Assembly (NCBI GenBank): GCA_022565195.1
Contig: JADFJZ010000123.1
Location: 1-5,799, forward strand
DNA: 5,799 nt
Origin: Planctomycetota bacterium
GTDB lineage: Bacteria; Planctomycetota; Phycisphaerae; UBA1845; CAIVHJ01
Reading direction: 5' to 3'
This document shows positions 1-5,025 of the stretch, piece by piece; positions within the stretch are counted from its first letter, which is position 1, and each line of letters begins with the position of its first letter. Made by a program: the position numbers and the translations under genes. The notes below the pieces were generated by a model, which saw only the letters and a program-made list of their open reading frames with translations, had not been told where the DNA came from and did no database searches.

Positions 1-711
1 CAAGCGATCCGTCAACACGCCCGCCACGCCGGCGGCACAGGCGCCCGTGCCGCAAGCCTGTGTGGCACCGCTGCCGCGCTCCCATGAGATCATCCGCGCT
101 TCATTCCGTGACATGATCTTCACGAAATGGGCGTTTGTTCGTTCGGGAAAGGCTTCGTGCTTTTCGATCGCCGGCCCCGCGTTCACCAGATCGACGCCGG
201 CGAGATCGTCCACGAACACAATCACGTGCGGATTACCCATCGATACGCACGTGATTTGATAGCACCGCCCGGCAGCTTGCAGATCGCGCTCGACGATTCG
301 ATCGCCGTCCAATCTGCACGGCAGTGACGCCGGATCGAGCCGCGGCCGGCCCATGTCAACGCGCACCGCAGCGACGATGTCGCCTTCCAGTTTCACTTCC
401 GCATCTCTTGTGCCGCCATCGGTCTCGATCCGCATGGGGCTGGACCTACACAGGCCGTGCTCATAAGCGTACTTGGCGACGCAGCGGATGCCGTTGCCGC
501 ACATCTGGGCGCGCGAGCCGTCGGCGTTGTACATTTCCATGCGCAGGTCCGCGTTATCCGACGGGCAAATCAAGATGAGGCCGTCGCTGCCGACGCCGCG
601 ATGCCGATCACTGATCGCCCGGGCCAGCGCCGGGGCATCGGTCACCCGCTCGTCAAAGCAGTTGACGTACACATAGTCGTTGCCCAGGCCGTGCATCTTC
701 GTGAATCTCAT
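1..711 (-). CDS. dapF: Diaminopimelate epimerase DapF, C-terminus cut off by window edge
   Basis: DapF is a cytoplasmic, cofactor-independent racemase that interconverts LL- and meso-diaminopimelate, the late step that supplies lysine and meso-DAP for peptidoglycan. The visible 237 residues begin with MRFTKMHGLGNDY, the usual DapF N-terminus, which fixes the ATG at 711. Both catalytic cysteines are present in their family motifs: C71 in NADGSRAQMCGNG and C220 in ERGSGATQACGTGACA. Family substrate-binding positions are also seen, namely N11, N62 to G65 and N160 in MGNPH. The frame stays open to base 1. Family members are usually about 270 to 280 residues, so roughly 40 residues lie outside the window. 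There is no good Shine-Dalgarno sequence, but an extended -10 element lies directly upstream. It has no functional link to the flagellar genes that I can see. Identity is secure from the two cysteine motifs. Confidence 0.97.
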   Translation of the reverse strand, partial: MRFTKMHGLGNDYVYVNCFDERVTDAPALARAISDRHRGVGSDGLILICPSDNADLRMEMYNADGSRAQMCGNGIRCVAKYAYEHGLCRSSPMRIETDGGTRDAEVKLEGDIVAAVRVDMGRPRLDPASLPCRLDGDRIVERDLQAAGRCYQITCVSMGNPHVIVFVDDLAGVDLVNAGPAIEKHEAFPERTNAHFVKIMSRNEARMISWERGSGATQACGTGACAAGVAGVLTDRL

Positions 712-717
712 GGCGAG

Positions 718-726
718 ATCATACCA
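718..726 (-). promoter_or_regulatory. Candidate extended -10 promoter of dapF
   Basis: On the minus strand the sequence reads TGGTATGAT. This is a TGn extension followed by TATGAT, five of six matches to the sigma70 -10 consensus. No convincing -35 is present: the expected place falls inside the first octamer of the neighbouring repeat and reads TAAACT. The start codon of dapF lies 6 bases beyond the -10, so transcription would begin at or next to the ATG. This is a motif match only. Confidence 0.4.
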
Positions 727-740
727 CGGGGGAGTTGTAG

Positions 741-812
741 AGTTTAGGAGTTTGGGGGTTTAGGAGTTTAGGAGTTTAGGAGTTTGGGAGTTTGGGAGTT
801 TGGGAGTTTGGG
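741..812. repeat. Nine tandem 8-base units AGTTTRGG upstream of dapF
   Basis: Nine contiguous octamers occupy these 72 bases. On the plus strand, units 1, 4 and 5 read AGTTTAGG, units 2 and 6 to 9 read AGTTTGGG, and unit 3 has a first-base change (GGTTTAGG). The array fills most of the space between the end of the 85-residue gene (840) and the dapF start (711), and it begins 15 bases upstream of the candidate dapF promoter element. The rest of this spacer (813-839) shows no recognisable feature. Identical adjacent units suggest slippage-prone DNA. I cannot tell whether the array has a function. Confidence 0.9.
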
Positions 813-839
813 AAGTCGGACGTAGTGGGCAGTGGACGC

Positions 840-1097
840 TCATTTGCGCTTCGTGCGGCGTCGACGTGGCTTGGTGCTGTCGAGTGCTTCAATCTTGACG
901 ACGTGCAGCGGGTCGCAATATGCGAATCGATCCGGAACATCACCGTTATGGACATCCAGCCCGACGACGACCTCGGCACGACTCACGGCAGCCATTTCTG
1001 GATGGCGAACGTCGTAGGAGGATCCGTCCGACAACAACAGGCGGAACGGAACAAACGGCTGTTTTCTCAAGTGTGCTTGTATCTGCTGAGGGCGCAC
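840..1097 (-). CDS. Small uncharacterised protein with basic tail, 85 residues
   Basis: No function can be named. The N-terminal part, with QPFVPFRLLLSDGSSYDV (residues 13-30) followed by RHPE (31-34), resembles a group of short hypothetical proteins that I recall from many planctomycete and related genomes; this is from memory and not checked. It is probably a small cytoplasmic beta-rich domain, with no signal peptide and no membrane segment. The C-terminus ends in KPRRRRTKRK (residues 76-85), a strongly basic tail that could bind nucleic acid or an acidic partner. The start is GTG at 1097, chosen because AGGAGG sits 6 bases upstream, a near-ideal ribosome binding site. The 107-residue gene ends 103 bases upstream, and a separate promoter candidate lies in that gap. 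Confidence 0.75.
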   Translation of the reverse strand: MRPQQIQAHLRKQPFVPFRLLLSDGSSYDVRHPEMAAVSRAEVVVGLDVHNGDVPDRFAYCDPLHVVKIEALDSTKPRRRRTKRK

Positions 1098-1118
1098 GAT
1101 AAACCTCCTGAGTTTATC
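1098..1118. promoter_or_regulatory. Perfect 7-base inverted repeat around the ribosome binding site of the 85-residue gene
   Basis: GATAAAC (1098-1104) is the exact inverse complement of GTTTATC (1112-1118), with a 7-base centre. On the minus strand the centre plus the next base gives the Shine-Dalgarno AGGAGG (1109-1104), and the repeat ends directly against the GTG start. Its outer arm also overlaps the candidate -10 element at 1121-1116. It could be a protein operator, or a hairpin exposing the Shine-Dalgarno sequence in its loop. The symmetry is seen directly; the role is inference. Confidence 0.5.
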
Positions 1119-1144
1119 CTAGTGCGGAGAGACCCGCTCGGCAA
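1116..1144 (-). promoter_or_regulatory. Candidate sigma70-type promoter of the 85-residue gene
   Basis: On the minus strand, TTGCCG (1144-1139) and TAGGAT (1121-1116) are separated by exactly 17 bases. Each hexamer matches four of six consensus bases. Transcription would be expected to start near 1109, giving a leader of only about a dozen bases that begins close to the Shine-Dalgarno sequence. This is a motif match with ideal spacing but modest hexamers. Confidence 0.4.
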
Positions 1145-1200
1145 CTCGAAATCTGTTTTGGGCTTCTCTTCGCGGCATGAGGGCTTACGGCTGGGAGGAT

Positions 1201-1524
1201 TCAAGCTTCGAGATCGACGTGGAGTTGGCCGTCGTCGTCGCGGCGAATGCCGGAGTTGGAGTCGGCGTTGTCGTCATGCTTCGACTCGGCGTGCTCTTCG
1301 CCGGTGCTGCCCCCCTGGCCGCCGGAGCCTTCAGCGTCGGTATGCACCCGGCTGTCGTTGTCGGTTTCGCCGACGGTGCCCGCCGCCTTCTCGCTGATCT
1401 TGTTGCCGGCGACGACGGCGTTGGATTGCTGCTCGCGCTCCCCTTCGAGAGCCCGTGCAGCCTGCTTTTGTGCCGCACCGGATTGAACGATGGGACCAAC
1501 GAGATTCGGTGGGATCGTTGACAT
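1201..1524 (-). CDS. Uncharacterised acidic low-complexity protein downstream of sigma gene, 107 residues
   Basis: No function can be assigned. The protein starts MSTIPPNLVGPIVQSG and has a likely helical, charged stretch at about residues 17-47. It then becomes hydrophilic and rich in Asp, Glu, Gly, Ser and Asn, with TDNDSRVHTDAEGSGGQGG in the middle and GQLHVDLEA at the end. There is no signal peptide or membrane segment, and much of the C-terminal half is probably disordered. The frame has the high third-position GC of its neighbours, which supports it over an overlapping frame in the same stretch. The ATG at 1524 has only a weak upstream GCAGG. The gene follows the sigma gene by 93 bases on the same strand, which hints at a flagellar link. 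It lacks an obvious FlgM signature, so an anti-sigma role is not supported by what I see. Confidence 0.7.
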   Translation of the reverse strand: MSTIPPNLVGPIVQSGAAQKQAARALEGEREQQSNAVVAGNKISEKAAGTVGETDNDSRVHTDAEGSGGQGGSTGEEHAESKHDDNADSNSGIRRDDDGQLHVDLEA

Positions 1525-1564
1525 CGGTTGGGCCTGCCCGCGGATCGCTGAAGGCCTACGCAGC

Positions 1565-1602
1565 CTATCGGCTTTATCGACCCGGCAGCCTCTCCAACTT
1601 GA
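1565..1602 (-). promoter_or_regulatory. Possible FliA-type promoter elements before the 107-residue gene
   Basis: On the minus strand the gap contains TCAAGTTG (1602-1595), then GTCGATAA (1581-1574) and GCCGATAG (1572-1565). The last two resemble the flagellar sigma -10 consensus GCCGATAA, and the first resembles the TAAAGTTT -35. Spacing is not ideal: 13 bases to the first -10-like box and 22 to the second, against a usual 11. It is tempting because the gene for a FliA-type sigma factor lies just upstream, but the match is weak. Confidence 0.25.
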
Positions 1603-1617
1603 GCAGATCGGTCGCCC

Positions 1618-2397
1618 TCACGGACCGACCGACACCGCCTCCTGGCGGTCCTCGACGGTGTGTTTGAGCTGATTGATGATCGCCGAGTGCATCTGGCTCA
1701 CCCGGCTTTCTGAGAGATCGAGCGACTGGCCGATCTCTTTCATAGTCATGCCTTCATGATAGTACAGGTTGAGGATGAGTTGCTCGAGGCGCGTCATCCG
1801 GCTGATCAGTTCAGCGATGTCGCGCTTCTCTTGCTCGTACTGCGGGTCGATGCCGCCCTGGTCCTTGAGGATGTCGATCTCGAGCACTTCGCGGTTGGAG
1901 TCGGATTCGTAGTATTTGCGGGACAGGCTGACCACGCTGACCGTGTTCGCGTCGCGTTGTAATTTATCGAATTCCGGCTTGCTCAATCCCATGCGGGAAG
2001 CCAATTCAGATTCCGTGGGCACCCGGCCGAGTTCAGCTTGCAAGCCCCGCACGGCGGCCTCCAGCCGGCTGGCCCGGTTGCGGACCAGCCGCGGCACCCA
2101 GTCCATGGAGCGCAATTCGTCGAGCATGGCCCCGCGCACGCGCGGCGCACTGTAAGTCTCAAACTTGATCATCCGCTCCGGCTCGAATGCGTCGATGGCG
2201 TCCATCAACCCAAACAGGCCCGCGGACATCAAGTCATCGGAATCGACCTCGTCCGGAAGTTTGGCGCTGATTCGATCCGCGTTGAATTTGACGATGGGCA
2301 TGTACATCAGCATGAGTTTGTTGCGCAAAGCGAGCGTCGGCTTCGTGGTATAGTTCTTCCAGAGCTTGTGGATATCTTCAGAAAACACGAGGGCCAT
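1618..2397 (-). CDS. fliA: FliA/WhiG-family RNA polymerase sigma factor, 259 residues
   Basis: This is an alternative sigma factor of the sigma28 type, which directs RNA polymerase to late flagellar promoters in most bacteria. Region 2 is clear at about residues 31-106: YMPIVKF, then DDLMSAGLFGLMDAIDAFEP (54-73), then FETYSAPRVRGAMLDELRSM (79-98), followed by DWVPRLVR, the hallmark FliA/WhiG 2.3-2.4 signature. Region 3 spans about 107-160 and includes GRVPTESELASRMGLS. Region 4 at about 195-247 carries the helix-turn-helix MTMKEIGQSLDLSESRVSQM. Length is normal for the family (about 240-260). The ATG at 2397 is chosen over a longer frame reaching 2547 because GGGAGGAG lies 6 bases upstream and the extra residues are unlike any sigma N-terminus. 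It ends the flagellar cluster here. WhiG-type is an alternative label, but the flhA-flhF-flhG context favours a flagellar role. Confidence 0.95.
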   Translation of the reverse strand: MALVFSEDIHKLWKNYTTKPTLALRNKLMLMYMPIVKFNADRISAKLPDEVDSDDLMSAGLFGLMDAIDAFEPERMIKFETYSAPRVRGAMLDELRSMDWVPRLVRNRASRLEAAVRGLQAELGRVPTESELASRMGLSKPEFDKLQRDANTVSVVSLSRKYYESDSNREVLEIDILKDQGGIDPQYEQEKRDIAELISRMTRLEQLILNLYYHEGMTMKEIGQSLDLSESRVSQMHSAIINQLKHTVEDRQEAVSVGP

Positions 2398-2403
2398 GCG
2401 GAT

Positions 2404-2411
2404 CTCCTCCC
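2404..2411 (-). promoter_or_regulatory. Strong ribosome binding site that sets the sigma factor start
   Basis: GGGAGGAG on the minus strand lies 6 bases before the ATG at 2397. It decides the start against the in-frame upstream ATG at 2547. The rest of the 177-base gap up to 2574 shows no convincing promoter or terminator. Confidence 0.8.
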
Positions 2412-2574
2412 TGAGACTCGGATTGCGCAGCGCACAGAATGTCGAAACAACAAGACCGCGAGGGCGACGCGGCAATTGACTTGGCTGTGGGTCCTGGCCA
2501 AACGGCGGCGAGCGGCCGGCTGCAACGAGCGGCGGTCTGGGGGTCATCCGACCGGGCTTCGATGCCGAGGGTCG

Positions 2575-2871
2575 CTACTGTATCGGCGTGGGGGATACGG
2601 GGGTGGAGCTATTTCGTTCTTCGTCGGGCGCGGCTTCGGGCGATGCCGGTTCGTCGGCAGGTCCGAGAATCTCTTCACGTTGTTTGGCGCGGTGCTCGGC
2701 AACGACGCGCTCGGCACACCAGCCGACGATCCAGCCCAGGAAGCAGAACAGGCCCATGGCCCACAGCGCCCGGGGAAGGATGAACTCGACGCGATTCCCG
2801 CCGGCCAGCCCACCGAGGATGGTGATGGTAAAGGCGAGCAAGCCGAGAACTGCCATCGCACGTCGCACCAT
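2575..2871 (-). CDS. Small two-helix membrane protein between flhG and sigma gene, 98 residues
   Basis: I do not recognise a named family. Two hydrophobic segments are visible. The first is at about residues 6-24 (AVLGLLAFTITILGGLAGG) and the second at about 35-53, around ALWAMGLFCFLGWIVGWCAE. A short loop containing one Arg and one Glu joins them, and a hydrophilic, Pro/Glu-rich tail of about 40 residues follows. Positive residues at the N-terminus (MVRR) and after helix 2 (EHRAKQREE) suggest that both ends face the cytoplasm. The ATG at 2871 is preceded by GAGGG at 7 bases. It sits 41 bases after flhG and 177 bases before the sigma gene, in the same direction, so it is probably co-transcribed with them. 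A role in flagellar assembly or in anchoring FlhG or FlhF is possible, but only the position supports it. Confidence 0.75.
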   Translation of the reverse strand: MVRRAMAVLGLLAFTITILGGLAGGNRVEFILPRALWAMGLFCFLGWIVGWCAERVVAEHRAKQREEILGPADEPASPEAAPDEERNSSTPVSPTPIQ

Positions 2872-2912
2872 TATCAGACCCTCTGCCGCATGGATCCAGT
2901 TTCCGGCGGCCT

Positions 2913-3788
2913 CTACATGAACAACTGGGCCACTCGGCGGAAAAAGCCCACTTCGCGGGCGGGCGTTTCCACGTTCCGCGCATAGCGCCGGGCCAGCGCA
3001 CGGATGCAGGCACTGGCATTACACCGAGGAGCGTGCAGCACGAAGGGCATCCGGGCCCGCACCGCCAGAGTCACGGCATCATCGGTGAGAATGTACCCCG
3101 CCGAAGTCACGGGCAACTTCAAGAACCGGCTGGCGACGCCGGCGAGTCGCTCGTAGGTCGCTTTGGCCTCTTTGTTGCTCTCGACCATATTGACCACCAG
3201 CTCGATGTCCGAAGCCCGGTTCCGATAGACCAGCAGCTTGATCGTCGAATAAGCGTCGGCCAGCGCCGTCGGCTCCGGCGAGGTCACCACCAGCACCGTG
3301 TCCGCGGCGCAGGCGAAGCTCAGGACGTTGTTCGATATGCCGGCGCCCAGGTCCATGATCAGAAAATCGTGCTCGGCCTCGAGATTGCGGAACTGTTGCA
3401 TCAACCGCTGCCGCTCGAACTCGGACAATTCCGCGAGCCGGGCCAAACCCGAGGCGCCCGGGATGACGTGTACGCCGCCCGGCCCCTCCTGCATGATGTC
3501 TTCCAGCGAAACATCTCCCTCGATGACGTGGCCCAGATTTCGAGCGCTGTGCAGGTTCATCAAGAGATCCGCGTTGGCCAGCCCCAGATCCAGGTCCAGC
3601 AGACAGACCTTCAGCCCGCGCTCGGCCAGGGCGATGGCCAGATTGACCGCCACATTGCTCTTTCCCACGCCGCCCTTGCCACTGGTCACGGCGATCGTGG
3701 TGGCCTGGGGTGTGCCGCCCGATACGAGGGCGCGGAGCGCCGCCGCCTGATCTTCGTGAAGCGTCTTCCGTGAAGTGTGAAGCGTCAT
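2913..3788 (-). CDS. flhG: Flagellar number regulator FlhG (MinD/ParA-like ATPase), 291 residues
   Basis: FlhG (also called FleN or YlxH) is a membrane-associated MinD-type ATPase that limits flagellar number and stimulates the GTPase of FlhF. The deviant Walker A motif SGKGGVGKS is at residues 36-44 with both signature lysines (K38, K43). Switch I, LLDLDLGLANADLL, is at 63-76, and the Walker B-like DFLIMDLGAGIS is at 141-152. The N-terminus carries DQAAALR (13-19), matching the DQAxxLR motif known to activate FlhF. The C-terminus GFFRRVAQLFM (281-291) has the look of the amphipathic membrane-targeting helix of MinD/FlhG proteins. These end motifs separate it from MinD and ParA. The ATG at 3788 is chosen because AGGGAG lies 5 bases upstream; a longer frame back to 3869 would overlap the flhF end and lacks family resemblance. 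It follows flhF after 52 bases. Confidence 0.95.
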   Translation of the reverse strand: MTLHTSRKTLHEDQAAALRALVSGGTPQATTIAVTSGKGGVGKSNVAVNLAIALAERGLKVCLLDLDLGLANADLLMNLHSARNLGHVIEGDVSLEDIMQEGPGGVHVIPGASGLARLAELSEFERQRLMQQFRNLEAEHDFLIMDLGAGISNNVLSFACAADTVLVVTSPEPTALADAYSTIKLLVYRNRASDIELVVNMVESNKEAKATYERLAGVASRFLKLPVTSAGYILTDDAVTLAVRARMPFVLHAPRCNASACIRALARRYARNVETPAREVGFFRRVAQLFM

Positions 3789-3793
3789 GGGTG

Positions 3794-3799
3794 CTCCCT
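3794..3799 (-). promoter_or_regulatory. Ribosome binding site that sets the flhG start
   Basis: AGGGAG on the minus strand lies 5 bases before the ATG at 3788. It supports this start rather than the in-frame ATG at 3869 inside the end of flhF. Confidence 0.7.
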
Positions 3800-3840
3800 G
3801 TTTCGCGTTGCCGTCGCAACACTGAGGTTTCGAGGGCGCG

Positions 3841-5025
3841 TCAGTTGTTCCCAGCCCGCGCGCCGCCAACGATCATCTCCGCCAGTTTTCGGCCGTCACT
3901 TTCTTCGATATCGCTGGGCACGTCCTGCCCGGTCGTCACGTAAGACAGTTTTGCATCCAGCTTGCGACACACCGCCAAGAGTGTGCCGATGCCGACCGCC
4001 TCGTCCAGTTTCGTGAAAATCACGCGGTCGATTTTGAGGCTGGAGAATTCCTCCATGGCCTTCATCAAAACAGCATGGCTGCTGGTCGCCGACAGCACGA
4101 GGTGCGTCTCGTCCGGCTCGGCCGCACTGAGAAACTCGCCCAGTTCATTCAACTTCTCACGGTCGAACTGGCTGCGGCCGGCGGTGTCGATCAGCACGAT
4201 GTCGCAATCACGCAGGCGCTCCAGCGCCGGCTTCATTTCCTGCGGCGTCAGAACCACCTCCAGCGGCGCGTCGATGATCTCCGCATAGGTTCGCAACTGC
4301 TCCGTGGCCGCGATGCGATAAGTGTCGATCGTGACCAGGCCGACCCGGCAGCCTTGCTTCAATCGAAATTGCGCAGCCAGCTTGGCAATGGTCGTGGTCT
4401 TTCCGACACCGGTAGCGCCGACCAAGGCCACTACGGTGGCTCGACCCTGCTTGCGGGTCAATTGAATCGGCGCCCCCGGAGCCAGTACCCGCGCGAATTG
4501 CTGCACAAGAAGCTCCTTGATCGTCGCGGGATCCAGCGGTCGGCCGTCGGTCTGTCGATCGTTGATTCGGCCAATGAAGTCGGCTGCTAATTCTTCGGCG
4601 ACTTCGTTTTGAATCAATCGAGTGTAGGCCTCGTGCAGTTGCGGCTGAAGGTGAGACAGGGAGTCCCGGCTCTGCGTTTGCACGAGCCGCTGCACGAGCG
4701 ATTTGATGTCCTGCAGCTCCTGCTGAAAGGCAGCCGAGACGGGAGGCTGCGGAACGGGCGCCTCGGCGACCGGCCCGGCCACTCTCTCCGGCATCGGAGC
4801 AGCGACGGCACTTCTGGCCGGCGCAGCTTCGAGGGTCGGCTGAGCGGGCGGGCGGGGCATTTCTTCACCCGCCGTGATTTCGACCCGGTTTCGGGCGCCG
4901 ACGCCGAACAAACCGCCGCTCTTGACAGTTCGCGTGCGGAGGATCACCGCCCGCTGCCCCAAATCACGTTTGACCTTGGCCAGCGCGCCGGCCATGGTGT
5001 CTGCTTGATAGATTCTAGGTTTCAT
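3841..5025 (-). CDS. flhF: Flagellar positioning GTPase FlhF (SRP family), 394 residues
   Basis: FlhF is the third SRP-type GTPase, after Ffh and FtsY. It goes to the membrane at the future flagellar site and helps to start basal-body assembly there. The N-terminal B domain (about 1-55) begins MKPRIYQADTMAGALAKVKR and contains GLFGVGARNRVEI. A Pro/Ala-rich linker covers about 56-97. The N domain is at about 100-190 and the G domain follows: G1 GATGVGKT (203-210), the SRP-type DTYRIAATEQL (234-244), G3 DTAGRS (280-285), G4 TKLD (338-341) and the closing TTGQDVPSDI (364-373). All key GTPase residues are present, and length is ordinary for the family. The ATG at 5025 lies 11 bases inside the end of flhA, which suggests translational coupling; the Shine-Dalgarno sequence is weak. 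The MKPRIYQA start and the lack of an M domain argue against FtsY or Ffh. Confidence 0.97.
   Translation of the reverse strand: MKPRIYQADTMAGALAKVKRDLGQRAVILRTRTVKSGGLFGVGARNRVEITAGEEMPRPPAQPTLEAAPARSAVAAPMPERVAGPVAEAPVPQPPVSAAFQQELQDIKSLVQRLVQTQSRDSLSHLQPQLHEAYTRLIQNEVAEELAADFIGRINDRQTDGRPLDPATIKELLVQQFARVLAPGAPIQLTRKQGRATVVALVGATGVGKTTTIAKLAAQFRLKQGCRVGLVTIDTYRIAATEQLRTYAEIIDAPLEVVLTPQEMKPALERLRDCDIVLIDTAGRSQFDREKLNELGEFLSAAEPDETHLVLSATSSHAVLMKAMEEFSSLKIDRVIFTKLDEAVGIGTLLAVCRKLDAKLSYVTTGQDVPSDIEESDGRKLAEMIVGGARAGNN

Noticed and set aside
741..812. CRISPR array
   Set aside because: The units are 8 bases long and directly adjacent with no spacers, so this is a simple tandem repeat.
1122..1138. 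Possible terminator hairpin GCGG...CCGC between the two small genes
   Set aside because: The stem is only 4 base pairs with no T-rich run after it on the minus strand, and it lies inside the promoter spacer.
792..1397. Plus-strand frame of 201 residues across the two small genes
   Set aside because: It crosses both minus-strand small genes and the regulatory gap, starts inside the octamer repeat, and ends in an Arg-rich low-complexity stretch.
1185..1499. Alternative minus-strand frame of 104 residues overlapping the 107-residue gene
   Set aside because: It is Pro/Thr/Ala/Ser-rich, as expected of a shifted frame. The 107-residue frame has the high third-position GC seen in the neighbouring genes.
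2398..2547. N-terminal extension of the sigma factor by 50 residues from an ATG at 2547
   Set aside because: The added residues are Pro/Arg-rich and unlike any sigma factor, and a strong ribosome binding site lies just before the ATG at 2397.
2038..2985. Long plus-strand frame of 315 residues
   Set aside because: It runs antisense through the sigma gene, the membrane-protein gene and the end of flhG. Its composition (many His, Arg, Gln and Gly) is that of a mirror frame in GC-rich DNA, and it shows no domain.
3033..3773. Plus-strand frame of 246 residues opposite flhG
   Set aside because: It is antisense to well-conserved flhG and has no recognisable motif.
3789..3869. Longer FlhG start at 3869, overlapping the flhF end
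   Set aside because: The extra 27 residues have no family resemblance, while AGGGAG precedes the ATG at 3788 and the activator motif then sits near the N-terminus as usual.
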